From: Phlebotomus papatasi
Taxonomy: Eukaryota; Arthropoda; Insecta; Diptera; Psychodidae
NCBI RefSeq assembly: GCF_024763615.1
Contig: NC_077224.1
Coordinates: forward strand, 2,666,001-2,730,000
DNA length: 64,000 nt
Direction: 5' to 3'
How positions within the stretch are numbered: position 1 is the stretch's first letter; every line of letters starts with the position of its first letter. Under the pieces are notes generated by a model. That model was not told where the DNA came from, did no database searches, and saw only the letters and a list, made by a program, of their open reading frames with translations. Both the position numbers and the translations under genes were made by a program. This document shows positions 35,101 through 47,754 of this stretch, piece after piece.

Positions 35101-35830
35101 TTAACAAATTAATTGTTCCGAGTGTTGTATCCTCCCAGAAAGGGATTAAAGAGTGCAATTTGCGGCACCATCACAGCAAAAAATATTCAGCCTCAGGGGC
35201 CCCCATTGCTTTAATACAGTCTAGACGCGAGTGAGAGTGCAAGATGAGAAATTGCAAATCTCAACGCAACATCCAATGGTCATGGGCATTTGTTATGTAA
35301 TAATTATCTAAGGCACATAAACAGCTGACACTCATTATTTTCGCACACATCTCACCAGAAGCAAAATCACATACTAAGACCGCGTCTCCAATTGAGAGAC
35401 CACATCTTTGCTCCAGCAGCCTCTTCTCAAAAGATCAGCTGCATCCGTTGGTTGTTTTTGATCTTTTATGGTCGCTCACTCTCGTGAAAATTTCACACTC
35501 TCCCCCAATTTTTTATTTTCGTATAATATTTCTGTCAATGGGGCTCTAACACTCTTCAATGAAATTCTGCCAAAAAATTCTTATGAGCTGATTCATCATC
35601 ATTTTATGAGTGGAACCGAGAAAGAGCCCAAGTGACACTCTCCCGGTCATTATTTGGGTAGAATTAACTTTAAGTGATTCACATCTTGGTCCCTTTTGTT
35701 CCCATTACCATCAATCATTTAGCTCTTTCCCGCAGCTTTTACTTCTTTTTTTTGCATGGATTACCAAACTGGTACAATTGAGGATGTTGGGAGACATTTA
35801 TGCCAGAATTAATATGCATTAAAATTTAGT
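35100..35830. other. Single-copy island, no gene recognised
   Basis: G/C-richer than flanks, a 70-codon frame at 35610-35822 without recognisable content. Candidate regulatory DNA. Confidence 0.3.
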
Positions 35831-36246
35831 GCTCAAATTTGGGTACTATAAAGATCGAGGAAATTTGCACCGGATAACCCTAATTCTAGCAGTTTTGAAA
35901 ATTGATATTTTTAATGAATGGTGAACTGCTAGAATGTTTTTCTTACTATACATTGCTAATTACAGCAGTTTGATATTGTTTCTAGAGAAAATTTTAAGGA
36001 GTAGGAGACATATTAAAACTGCTAGAATTAGGATTGACATGTACGTTTGATTGTAAGCAGAATAATAGAACACATGGTATGCGTGCAATTATTCTCTCCA
36101 GCCATGATTGACTACCTGCTTTCTGTAAGCTTTTCTTTAATTCTAGCACTTAAGGATCGTTTTTACCAATCGGATTGATGCAGATCATACTTAAGTGGCT
36201 AGAAGCAGAGGACATAATCACCCGAATCTATGCTAATTAGGTATAT

Positions 36247-36680
36247 ACACTCGGTCCCGGCATTACGCACTTCTGGATTATGCATCTGACGGGATTATGT
36301 ATATTTGTCTACCATTGAGAGTCAACTTGTGAAATCATTCTTGAAATACGCCTTAATGTATACTATTTTGTGACGCGGGAAATTTGAAAACACTGCTTAT
36401 TTTTCAGGATAAGACTTAAATTTCTTTTATTAAGGTAAAATTTTTAAATATTCTAACAATTTATTGAAGAACTCTGACCAAAAAGTACTGTTTCTTAATA
36501 AGCAAAGCTTTAAACACTTGAATCTTTTTGTTTGAACTACTTTTACTCCGCGCGAAAATCGTTCTACTGCCGATTTATTCAAAAGAAATCTCCTGTGGGC
36601 ATGCAAATTTTCTCGTTGCATAATGCCCTTTAATGTGGTTTATTTCGGTCCCGAAAATGTGCTTAATCCCGGGACTTAGT
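36247..36680. mobile_element. TIR element with GTCCCGG ends in the 36-37 kb array
   Basis: ACTCGGTCCCGGCATTACGC at the left and (inverted) ACTAAGTCCCGGGATTAAGC at the right. The target duplication is unclear. Contains a 63-codon minus frame without recognised content. The style resembles pogo/Tigger ends, but I cannot assign it. Confidence 0.5.
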
Positions 36681-36907
36681 AATAATCCTACATCAGATTT
36701 TTTAAAATGTCAAAACTGCTAGAATAAGGATTGCTTTATGCATTGCAAATTAAATATACAGCTTTGCGTAAAAATAAATGCTACTATAAATTATAACATC
36801 TATTTGAAATAAAATAAATAAATGTGAAGTCTGATTTAAAAAATTAAGCAAAAGGTAAAACTACTAGAACTATGGTTTCTATATGAAACGATAACGGTTT
36901 TATGCTA

Positions 36908-36948
36908 TAGTATGATATAGTGATATGGTGATATGGTGATATGATATG
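36908..36948 (+). repeat. GATATGGT microsatellite-like tract
   Basis: Short run of GATATAGT/GATATGGT units at the edge of an array unit. Confidence 0.7.
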
Positions 36949-37704
36949 GTTTCTATATGAACGATAACAAAAAAATCTTGTTATCGTTCTTTTCGTGAAT
37001 AAAATGGATTCCAAAACTGCTAGAATAAGAATTGTACTACGTAACTGGTACAGAAAATTTTGTTATATACTTTACAAAAGCATCCTAATTACAATCTTTC
37101 AGCATTGAATATAAAATAAGGAAAAAATCTTGTTATCACATATTTCGTGAATAAAACAAATTCCAAAAGTGCTAGAATAAGAGTTGTCCTATGTAACTCA
37201 AACAGAAAATTTTGTCATATACTTTACAAAAGCATCCTAATTACAATCTTTCAGCATTAAATGTGAAATAAGGAAAAAATCTTGTTATTGCTCGTTTCGT
37301 GAATAAAAGGAATTCCAAAACTGGTAGAATAAGAGTTGTCCTATGCCACAGTTATGACATATTAGATATTAATTACAACCGCCTAACATTAAAAATATCA
37401 AATTGGATAACGATCTCTGCCAGCTCTCGTTTCCATTCTAGAACATATTTAGAAGCTGCTAGAATTAGAATTGGCCTGTGAAACTTACATTGAAAATGTT
37501 GTGTATATCTAAAACTATCATGTCCATAGCATTTTGTTACTAAACAAGACCTGTAGTGTCGTCCTCTTTAATTTTATAAATAACACTAAAATCAAAACTG
37601 CTAGAATCAGGGTTGCCTCATATACCCGTTTAAGGTGTATTATTTGGGATTAAAATTTTAAAGATAAAAGAATTAAAGGGATTGTTTGCAAAACTTTCCG
37701 ATTG

Positions 37705-37891
37705 ATCCGAAAATGGCGTAAATATTATGCTTTTTAGGTGTATTAGGGGTTAAAGTTACCCTTTTTCATGTTAATTTTACCCTAAAAAAAGGTGTAAAAT
37801 TAACATTAAAAAATGTTGATATATTTTTACACCTAAAAATGTTAAAGTTATGAGGAAAAAAGTTAATCGCACCTCCGTTTTTTTCTCAGTG
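37705..37891 (-). mobile_element. CACTGAGAAAAA MITE family, copy 4
   Basis: Reverse orientation; the end TTTTTTTCTCAGTG is intact at 37891, the other end is degraded. Confidence 0.8.
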
Positions 37892-37969
37892 TTAAAGTAT
37901 TTTGAATTCTAAGAACACGAGGATAACTTTTAAAAAATCCATTGAGCAAAAAAGTTAAGAGAACCCTAA

Positions 37970-38880
37970 GCCCTTGTACAAAGTCTACTTCTGAGTGAGA
38001 CAAATTGGTCTCATTGAGAAATGGTCAGTTCTTAAGGTATGGTCTGAGTTGGAGCACCTCTTCCACCTCCCTCATTATCATCCAGCCCATTTTTTCTCCC
38101 TCTTCGAGCGCGCGATTTTTCTCGGGGAGGTGCAGCAATTTCATCTTGTAAATCTCATTAGCGGCCTGGTAAGTCTTTAATCTTTCTCCTCCTCCCAAAA
38201 AAAAAATGCCAACCAAGTCAGGGCATGAGAACAAAAAGAAATAAAAGAGATCCCAGTACAAGTCAATCGCCACTTAATTGTGAATGGATTTTCGAAATTG
38301 ATTCCATACAAATTGGCATTTTTGTCTTTTGACCAATATAAATATATATTAATTCCTCCAACTCACAATCATCACGCGCGCGTACATTCGCGCATTTTTT
38401 TGAGAGTTGAAGGCCCCTAAAAGAGTGGAAGGAAATCGCGGCGACAAAATATTCCCACACATTAATTCTCTTCTTTTAACGTGTTTTCATCTCAATGGTG
38501 AGTCCACCGCCTCTTACCCCACTTCCCGGGACAAAATGCCTTACATATATATATACCACTGGAAGATCTTCCACATTATATGCTTATATATGTTATGGAT
38601 AAAAAATGAAAGTAAATACAAGAATGCAGAGTTATTTGCCATAAGGATCACGTTTGACTCGATGTTTTAGCTCACTTTTTTTGCCCATGACCATCTCTCT
38701 TCTTCTTCTTCTTCTCCTCTGTCGTTTTTGTGTGCCCCTCGCGGGCCACCAGATGAACAACTAACCATCGCCAGAGACTTCTCTCATTCATATATGGGGA
38801 GAAGAAGAAATGACTGAGACTAAGAATGAGACTCCGCAACTGCTGTGTATACACAAAATATCGCGCAAGAGGCCAACAAT
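37970..38880. other. Single-copy island with TATA tracts and CTT microsatellite
   Basis: Contains GCGCGCG, a TATATATAT tract near 38541 and TCTTCTTCTTCTTCTCCTCT near 38698. Several short frames on both strands, none recognised. Candidate regulatory DNA. Confidence 0.3.
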
Positions 38881-38904
38881 TGGGGATTCAGTAACCTACA
38901 TAAC

Positions 38905-40155
38905 ATAGGGGCCCTATACCGCTTGAAGATTAAGCTAATTCAGGGATCTAAGGGATTCCTATAACCTAGATAAGACCAGATTTGAAATCCGTAACTTCTT
39001 ACTTTTAAACACCGACTTGAAAAAACGGTAGTAGTTCAGGAAACCGAACTACTCCAGTAGTCATACCGCTTAAAACCTAAAGAGGTCTTCAGACTAGGGG
39101 TTTAACCCAGTTTAATCCTGTCATTTCTCTTTCATAATTCAATTCTGAAGTAAATCTTCCAAAAAACTCTGATAAGAAATTAGGGTAGACCACATGCCTA
39201 AGCCTTAGGTCTGAAGCCCGTAAAAGTTAAGTTCGATCTCCTGGATTCTAATATATAAAGAGGAATAATTTCCGAATACAAAAGGTCAAGTAAATAAATT
39301 CTCGTTTGTTCGTTTTCTGGAAGCCCAGCAAAGATTAGTAGATCAGTAGCCCTATACCGCTCTCATTCCAAGTTAATCAAGAATGTTTGGGGATCCCAAT
39401 CATTAAATATAGGACACTTTAATATTTTGAAGACTGTTCCTGATTATTTTCCTTATAAGACGTAATAGAAACTATTCTTAGTTTCCGGAAATCAAGCAAA
39501 GTTAGTAGCCCTATACCGCTGTGATGCTAAGTGACTTATGAAACATCTAGGACTCTAGACATAAAATATAAGATAATTTGAGAAAACATCCTAATTACAA
39601 TCTTTCAGCATTAAATGTGAAATAAGGAAAAAATCTTGTTATCACTTGTTTCGTGAATAAAACGAATTCCAAAAGTGCTAGAATTAGAGCTGTCCTATGT
39701 CAGAGTTATGACATATTAGACATTAAGTAATTTCAACCTTAATTAATTGGGGTTTCAAAAAGTGTCCTTTATTATTGTTTCTTTTTAAATAAATTAATTA
39801 GAATTTAAAAAAGAACAATTTCCGGAAATCAAGTAAAGACAATAGCCCTATACCGCTCGTATACAGAGTTAATCTAGAACGTTAGAAGCCTCTGATGAAT
39901 AATATGCGGAATGAGTTAACACTGTATAGCGTCCATGGCTATTTTTCATATAAATCCAAAATAATAATAAAAATCTTAGTTTCCGGAAATCTAATTAAGT
40001 TAGCAGCCCTGTATCGCTTACGTATTACGTCTATACAGAAATTCAGGATTTTAAGCATTCAATAAAGCTATCGGTAAGTTCATTATAATCAGAAAAAAAA
40101 TAGATTTTCAGGGATCTAGCTAAATTGGTAGCCCTGTACCGCTCACGTAACAAGT
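38905..40155 (+). repeat. Tandem array, about 150-160-bp period, GTAGCCCTATACCGCT core
   Basis: The core CCCTATACCGCT (or a variant) is at 38912, 39059, 39350, 39509, 39846, 40007 and 40132. Spacings 147, 291 (166 after removing the short TIR element at 39098-39223), 159, 337 (holds a foreign unit at 39590-39720), 161 and 125. It is usually preceded by TTCCGGAAATCAAGCAAAG. Confidence 0.85.
39098..39223. mobile_element. Short TIR element with TCTTCAGAC ends
   Basis: GAGGTCTTCAGACTAGGGGT at the left and CCTTAGGTCTGAAGCCCG at the right; a relative of 6977-7789. Inserted in the 38.9-40.2 kb array. Confidence 0.5.
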
Positions 40156-40264
40156 TAATCAAAAATGTTCAAGGTTTATAGTCATTTAATTTAGAAGAAT
40201 TTGACATTTTAAAGAGTGTCTCTATTAATTTCCGGTACAACGTTATAAAATTACTAACTGAGTT

Positions 40265-40790
40265 TTTTGTTACTCTCTTTTCAGAAGGGTTATTTAGAAA
40301 CTCAGCGAGCTGTTTATCGTCTTTGTTTTTACTAAAATTAGTCTTAATACATTTAAAAGTGAATTAATATGTAAAGGCGAATTTGACTTAAATTTTGGAC
40401 CCCTTGTTTGTAAATTTGGACACTTTGGTTGTAATTTTGGATACAACCAAAAAGCATTTTCTCTATTGAGAACCATTTTCTCCATTGAGATGTAAATAAA
40501 GAAGCTTCTTGAGGTTTAAAAATGTTAATAACCAAAAAAACTTCTACTAGGGAAAGAGCTCATAATTTTGGACAGGATGCTTATGAGCATCAATGTTCCA
40601 AGTTTGAAATGCGATATTCTCAAAACTAATTGATATTTTTTGATACTCTCTTTTCAGAAGGGTTATTTACAAACTTGGTGAGCTGTTTATCGTCTTTGTT
40701 TTTACTAAAATTAGTCTTAATACTAATTTTGGACACCATGGTTCTAAATTTGGACATTTTGGTTGTAATTTTGGACAGATAATCCACCTC
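40265..40790 (+). repeat. About 375-bp tandem duplication
   Basis: CTCTCTTTTCAGAAGGGTTA with following GAGCTGTTTATCGTCTTTGT occurs at about 40273 and 40647. Repeated TTTGGACA words. No gene. Confidence 0.7.
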
Positions 40791-40839
40791 AATAGGATGC
40801 CCATTGTTCTCCAGTTCAAGACCCTATCTTACCAAGTCC

Positions 40840-41500
40840 TCTTTCTGTTTATTCAAGGGAACTGTAGAATGTTACAAGAAGCCGGGAAAGTTTCCGTATC
40901 ATTCTTTAAAGTGAGTTGACTTCGGTACTCCAAGTACGCGCGGATTCGCGCATTCCCTGACCTTTCCGGGAGCCTTTTAAGGCTTTTCTCACTACAATTC
41001 GGTCGGAGAAATGATGCTTCTCGTCGATTTTTCGTTTCTAAATCGTTCTTGTTTTATAAACGTTTTCGTACTACGAAACCCATCCCCTTTAGTCAACGGA
41101 TCAGGATATCAATTATCTCTTTTCAGGGAGTCCTTTTTTAGGTTTTTAGGACAGTTTCACTTGATTGATCAATCTATCTCGGCTCTTAATAGAGATTCCT
41201 TCAAGGGTTAAAAACGGTCATGAGCGATCAAAGTGGACAATAAAAACATTTTCCCACGATTTGATCCACAATAATCTCTCTTTTTTTTCTGCCTCAACGA
41301 GATTCTTTAGTGAATTACTGAGGCTTGTGCTTTAAATCTTTAAAGGTCCAGCAAATGGAGATCAGTTGATCGTGACGAATGGAGAGTCATCAGCCCCTGG
41401 GTATGTACTAATAAAGTGTCTGTTCGCCACCCCGCATACAGGCCACAAATGTGTGGCCACCAGCACAGAAGAATTTCGCGATTAGAGGTGTATTGAGCTT
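40840..41500. other. Single-copy island, no gene recognised
   Basis: Mixed composition, one 66-codon plus frame (41011-41211) without recognisable content. 0.4 kb past the end of CycD exon 3, inside the 22.5-kb intron. Confidence 0.3.
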
Positions 41501-41918
41501 ATAGTTGAATATTTTTTTTTTTATGTTACTTCACAACGAACTCTGTATGCTTCTTGCGAAAATGCTTTTGCGCTATAAGCTTCTCGTCTGTTATACATTA
41601 TGTAGAAGAGAAGAGACTTTTATATGAAAGACGTCGACGAAACTCTTACCCGACCTTGACCGCATCAGTGTCCGTGAAGTTTTGAGTCTTAGAATTTGAT
41701 TAAACCACTTTCCGGCGACTCTTTTTTGGGCAGCCACGCAGAAAACTCTCGCGAGTAGAGTTCTCTGCAAATTGGGCCCCCCTAAGAACATCCATGAAAA
41801 ATCTTATATTTCCCCGGATCAGTGGACAGTGGTCAGGGCCAGGGACAGGATAAGAAGGGTGGTAAAAAAAGGAGACAAGAAGGAGAGGTAAAGTTGAAAA
41901 AGAAACTTTGGTATTTAC

Positions 41919-42087
41919 CTTGTGCAGCCATCGAGATGAATGTCTGAGCGTGTTCTCGCACTTTGTCCACACGGATATTCATGGAATTCTTGATGTTGAG
42001 ACGTGTGAGAATGTGCTCGAGGAAATCCAAAGGAGTCACCACCGAGATGTCCCATTTTAGCGTATTCAGCACAAGCAATTCCCAATT
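41919..42087 (-). CDS. CycD: Cyclin D, exon 3 (end of first cyclin fold)
   Basis: Encodes 56 residues plus one base of a split codon. It starts NWELLVLNTLKWDISVVTP and ends VREHAQTFISMAAQ. It corresponds to the LKWxLAAVTPHDFIEH segment of D cyclins (here LKWDISVVTPLDFLEH), followed by the RKHAQTF helix. The acceptor TTTTACTTTACAG precedes 42087; the donor is G|GTAAAT with GT at 41918-41917. It joins the previous exon in phase 0 (ELI-NWELL) and leaves one base that completes a Glu codon with the next exon 22.5 kb away. A C-rich stretch upstream in the intron (about 42110-42320) shows no further exon. Confidence 0.96.
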
Positions 42088-42099
42088 CTGTAAAGTAAA

Positions 42100-42500
42100 A
42101 GAGAGACAAATACCACTTTCAAAGCACGCACGATAAAAGTTAGACTCCTTGAGATGGTAAGAATTCTCTCCTGGTCCGGAGAGATCTTAGGAGGATGCTT
42201 GGACGAAGAAAAAAAAGAACAACAAAATAAGCACAGAATCACAGAGAAATATTTGTTTATCTTGGTAAATAGGGAATGAAAGATACCGAAAATTTGTCTA
42301 ATAGCATAAAGAACCATGTTCATCTTTTTTCAATAGATTCTCCAAAGACTCAAAATTTCATGAAAATTTCACAACGAAAAGTGTTATAATTTATAACAGT
42401 TGCAAAGAACAGAACCGCAAGCATAGAAAATGCTCAAGCAATCTCAGAGCCCACAGACCAAAAAGGTTTTGGTGTAGGATATGTAATACAACTTAATAAA
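42100..42500. other. Intron upstream of CycD exon 3; nothing further recognised
   Basis: Contains the polypyrimidine tract and acceptor of exon 3 at the low end. No extra exon seen. Confidence 0.4.
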
Positions 42501-42508
42501 CTGCTATA

Positions 42509-43973
42509 GGGGGAGGCTTTGATGTTTCGCACATACGCTACCATCGGACACTTCGAATTTCTCCGGTATTACTTTATAACTTTCACTGATGGCTATATAT
42601 TTTAGTAGCTAGTCTTAAATCACACCTTTCCTGAAAAAATTGGGAGTCTAATCCTTTTCCCCTAGTTTTAGGAAACAAAAATTAAAAACAGGTCCAAAAC
42701 TGTAATTTTGCTGTGCAATATTTCATACGATTGTGCAGAATTAATATCACTTTTCTGAAAAACTACTATCACAGAGGGTAGAAGGGTTATTAGGAATCAG
42801 ATTTAAGTAAAAATCTTTTAGGCTGAACAGGCACTTTTTGTGGGTGGAACAAAATTCACAAACTTGACTCAGATTCATCGATCGCACATAGAAGACATGG
42901 CTTCTCTCACATTTTCCAAGAAACTTCATTTTAGATGCGATCCCTCATATTCACATCTATTGTAATCTACCGATTTGATCCACCACTAAAAAGGAAAACT
43001 TAAAAATCGTAAAGTTGATAAACAAGAAGTAATTTGACTCAAATAGGCTGCAGTTGAGTAATTATTAAGCAATTTTGGATTTCTTTGATATAAAAATATT
43101 TTTCAAGCTTGCACAAACTGAATGTGCAATGAAAGAATCACATCTGCAATAAGCTCATACAGTTTACAACTGCTTTTTGACAATCTTTGACATAACCTCA
43201 CTATTGTGTTGTTTTGCATGACAAAGAAAAGAAATTGTCCGTAAGAAGATGTTTTGTGAAAATTTTAGCTTGTTCACCTGCTGAAGCTCAATATCTGTGC
43301 TAAATCCCGATTCCTGCAGCTGCAGGAACAGAGAAATCTTCAATGATGCGCATTCAAACGTTTTTGTGCATATCCGGCTCCGTGGAGGAATGGTGGAATC
43401 TTGTGTGGTCTTCTCGCTTGCTGAGTTTTAGTCAATTTTTAGCTTTAAAAACTTATTGATTCGTGTAAATTTGGTGATATTTGGACTTTTCAAGAAAGTA
43501 TTCATCAGATTTAACCGTTTCCGGAGTGAAATTCTCGTAGAATCAAGCAAAAAAATGGTTTTTAATGTCAATAAAACATCTCTCAGAAAAGTTCCAAAAA
43601 AGTGATATTAAAATGTTTTATTCATTATAAAAATGGTTTAATCAAGTAGATTAGAGTTCCCTTTAAACAATGATGTGCAACTTTTAGTGTCCGGTGCAAA
43701 ATTTACGGTGAAAATGGGGTGTTCAATGATGGCGTGAATCGTGTGCGATAATAGAAACTTGATTCATCTATCGGACAAATCGCCATTAAATTTTCATTTT
43801 CCTCTGGAGGAAAATCTAAGGATTTCCTGGGATTTTGTTTGGTGGGATTATGAACCTTATAAGTAAGACATTTTTTTGGCATAGTTGGAGAATCCATACG
43901 GTTTGCATGGTAGTCAGAAAAAATCACTGAACTTGAACATCATTTTTGTGTGCGAAAGTTCAAAGCCTCCCCC
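42509..43973. mobile_element. TA-flanked TIR element, GGGGGAGGCTTTGA ends (1465 bp)
   Basis: GGGGGAGGCTTTGATGTTTC and (inverted) GGGGGAGGCTTTGAACTTTC, then GCACA at both, with TA outside. Interior frames (42747-42929, 43703-43927 minus) show no transposase. About 120 bp near 42660-42710 is the inverse of 5210-5260 in the 4473 element, so the two are related. Confidence 0.82.
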
Positions 43974-44099
43974 TACTATTATTTTCTTTATAACATGATG
44001 AAAAATCTGCAAATACTGCAACTTAAAAATCATAAATATTAAGCAGAAACAAAGACAGAAGAATCTGAGGAAAAACTTTACTCCACTGATAGATTCAGG

Positions 44100-46345
44100 G
44101 AAATTTCAACTGTAACTGTTATAATTTTTTAATTGCGTCCTGATAATAATGAAAAGAACAGACAAGCCTTGATTGGTATACTACGTTAACTTAATTTAAG
44201 AAATTCTGTAGTATTCTACTAAGCCAAGTAGGAAAAATTATGCTTTTCGAGGTGTTTCAAAAAACACCCAGTTGCCCAACTGTTATAATTTTACAACAAC
44301 TAAGTCCTTAAATATATTCCATGAGGGTATTTTTTCATTTTATTGATAAGAACTGTTTTAAATCGACCATTCATCAAAATTTCTGTTAGATTTCGTTACA
44401 AAATGTTATAAACTGTTATAAAATCTTGCATTTGAAATACGGATAGTTGAATACTTGTATTCGATAATTTTATGATTTCATTAAAGAAAGGTACATAAAA
44501 CATTTTGTCATACGACTTTCAAGTCAAGTCACGCAAATTTGATACAACAATTGCATGATATAATTTATAACAGTTTAAATATCCTTGAAAAATAAACGAA
44601 TGCAAAGTTATATATATCTTTTTTTAAATGTCTGTAAAAATCTAATTGAATTGATAATCTAACCCTGAGATAACAGGTATATAGCGCTTATTTGAGAAGC
44701 ACTAGGCCAAGCTCAAACTGTTATAAAAAATATATTTCTTTTCTATTTCTGTGTAATTCTAGAATATTAGCAATAGGTTTCCTTGAAATTGCATTATAAG
44801 CAAGCTCCCGACTATAAATAAATTATTTTCGCCATATAGAGCAAAATTTAACGACTGTTATAATTGACATATTTTCAAAGCAGTTTTCCAAAGCAGTTTC
44901 AGTCAATACTAAATACTGAATGCAAAATTCAGAACAACAAATATAAAAAGAATAATAACAACACTGTAAGATAATGCAAAAAAACATTTAGCACAGTTTG
45001 TGGTATGGGACTATTATTACAGATTTTAATTGTAAATTACAGAACAGGAGAATAAGTGTAGTATTCTTAGAGCATTGCATGACAATTGTAAGAAAAGTTC
45101 AGTGATCAATTTTGTAAGTTCTCAAATTTCCTAAACTTGTCGTAAAAGGAATTTAAAATGTGTTATAAGGCAGCTATTAGAAAAAAAATCCCTGGGAACT
45201 GTTATAAAAGTCATGTTTATTGTTAATTTAAATTGATTTATAGAGAAATATAAGAGATTTTTACCTCTTGAACAATAAATTATTTGGGAAGACAAATTTA
45301 TTTGCTTTTAGTAATCATTACAATATCAGAAACTGTTATAAAACTGATATTTGATAACTGAGAGTGTTCAATTCTCATCATTTGTACACTTTGGCTTTTC
45401 AAAAAAACAACTGAATATCCAATAACAATGAAAATTTAGTAGTATGTTGATATTACTTTTATACCACAACTGTTATAATTTGTAATATTATGTTTGAACT
45501 AATTTTGTTGCAATGGACAACATTTGAGAATTGTATTTAAATACAATTTAAAATCCTCTTGATCCTCATTCGAATGAATTTAGAATATACTATAAGATTT
45601 GTATCGTTAGAAAATTTCTCCATTGAAAACTGTTATAAAATCCACATTTATTGTTAATTTTAATTAATTTATCGAGAAATATCAGAGATTTTCACTGCTG
45701 TTGCTGTATGAAAAAATGAATCGAAAAGTAAAATATAATTCTCTTGTTATTTATAATAGAGTTTTCAGAAACTGTTATACAAAGCATATGTATTAATAGT
45801 GTTTAGTTCTAATCATTTGGATATTTTGGACTTTCTTGAGACCGATTCAACATCCATACCGAAGAGAATTAAGAATAACGTTAGTACGATTTTTATAACA
45901 CCTGAAGAAATTCAAAATGTGTTATAAGGCAGTTAATGTTAGAAAATTTCTCCATTGAAAACTGTTATAAAATCCGCTTTTATTGTTAATTTTGATTCAT
46001 TTATCAAGAAATATCAGAGATTGTCATTGCTGTATGCACAAATTAATCGAAAAGTGATATATACTTCTCTTGTTATTTATAATAGAATTTTCAGAAACTG
46101 TTATAAAACTCATATTCATTAAGAGTGTTTAGTTCTTATCAATTGGATTTTGGACTTTCTTGAGACCAATTCAACATCCATACCGAAGAGAATTAATAAT
46201 CATGACAGTACTATTTTTATAACAACTGTTATAATGTTATAAAACACAATAGATCTTAACTACTCAGCTGTAATATAACATTTCAGTACTCCTTAAAATC
46301 CCCTTAAAAGTCAATGGAAGCTTTTATAACAGTTTGAAAGGTTTG
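44100..46345 (+). repeat. Array with conserved ACTGTTATAAAA core, block 1
   Basis: AAACTGTTATAAAA or a close variant recurs throughout. In the best-ordered part it is at 45197, 45331, 45468, 45628, 45770, 45917, 46096 and 46224 (spacings 134, 137, 160, 142, 147, 179, 128), with an extra copy at 45960. A 330-bp higher-order duplication (TTTCTCCATTGAAAAC) links 45610 and 45940. Lies in the 8-kb CycD intron. Confidence 0.85.
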
Positions 46346-46379
46346 AAATTTATGAAATGTTTCCATAATTTCAAGTGCA

Positions 46380-47720
46380 CTCTTGTACATTTTGTATAAA
46401 GAATATATGGGAATTTTTTGGAGGATTTCTCAACATTTGTAGTATGATTTTCTCATCTTATGAGAAGTTTTGTGACTTTGTGTCTTGTTTGAACTCTAAA
46501 TATCATATCCTGTGTTAGTTTAGAGAGTGTGAGAGGGAGAAGTTTATATGCAAACAATACAGAAATTCCAGAATTCATTCATTCACAAATGTTGTGTTCT
46601 GGAAAAAGAGGTATGAGGAGCAGAAGAAGTGAAAAAATGAGTGAATACAAACGCCAGTTATTTGAATATTAACATCTCATCTGAAAAACTTCGCGACATG
46701 ATGGAATGGGCAGTATCTCTTTTCATGCAACATTGTACAGTGAGAAATGGGATGTTATGCAGAAAAATCATTTATCCTTTAATTATTTGGCTGTAGACGG
46801 TGTCTTCAGAGGGATAATTTGATTCATTTATCACCTGGAGAAATCATCCTTTTCAGCGATGATTTTTTTAACATGGTGATTTTCTCATCTCTTTTCACCC
46901 TCAACAATAGAGAAACTGTTGGGATGATGATCTTTGGGCATTACTTGGACGAAAATCATTAATAACGAACTCTGCTGAGAAATTTACTAAGTCTTTTTTT
47001 TTCGGGAGTTGGAGGTGAAGATATGAGAGAGATCTTCTTGGAAAATGATGCGGAAAAAATATTTTTCGCTCAGGTAATATTAAAAATAGCTGGTTTGATG
47101 GTGAAAAAAAAGAGACTCTGAAAAATTTTTGTCGGTGTCTTTCCTTTGTGCTCTTCACACTCAAATAGACGGCAAGAAAACCTATTGGAATCTTGACACA
47201 CAGAACTAAAATTCAACAAAAAAAAACGGCTAAAAGCGGAAAAAAGTGGCCACACAATCAGCCGAAAAATGAATTTTGAACAGGGAAGAGAAAAAAAATT
47301 CTCCAAAAACGGTTTTCTGTCCTTCGAAGAATTCCTCAAACTCTGTGACCATCCCGAAATGGACAATATCCTACCGAAAAAAAAAGATGTTTATTTAACA
47401 TTATTAGTTTCATTCTCAAAACTCCTCTCTAATATGACTCTTCTTTTCGGTACTTTCCACTTAAAGTCCTCTTCTGCCCTCCCTCCATCCACCATGGTCA
47501 CATAAATTTTCATATTAGTTCACATAAGATTGACTTAAATGTCCTCCCGGCTTCTGCCCATTCATATCCCAACATGTGTTTGTCTTCTAAAGCACCCTCA
47601 CACCCTCTGTCTCTCTCTCAATCTCAAGAGGAAGTCCACACATTAATTTATTGTTTATACGACTCTCCAGAGAATCCCTCCTGAAAACTCCCCAGAAAAT
47701 TGCCTAACAAGTAAATGAAC
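46380..47720. other. Single-copy island between the two array blocks
   Basis: Interrupts the ACTGTTATAAAA array. G/C-richer in parts, with several overlapping frames (46901-47366 minus, 47269-47505 plus) lacking recognisable content. Candidate regulatory DNA of CycD. Confidence 0.3.
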
Positions 47721-47754
47721 AACTGATTCGTATTTTAAAAATAAATTATCAAAA

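Larger units (their letters stand above)
35880..37620 (+). repeat. Tandem array, about 150-bp period, CTGCTAGAATWAG core
   Basis: The core AAAACTGCTAGAATAAGRRT followed by TG occurs at 36015, 36712, 36857, 37013, 37165, 37317, 37453 and 37594; the last seven are spaced 145, 156, 152, 152, 136 and 141 bp. Inverted copies lie near 35886 and 36140. A stray unit is at 39670. Flanking words CATCCTAATTACAATCTTTC and AATCTTGTTAT recur in the best-preserved units. Confidence 0.88.

Noticed and set aside
41591..41972. Minus-strand frames next to CycD exon 3 as an extension of the exon
   Set aside because: The consensus donor at 41918 and clean phase match with exon 4 make read-through unlikely.
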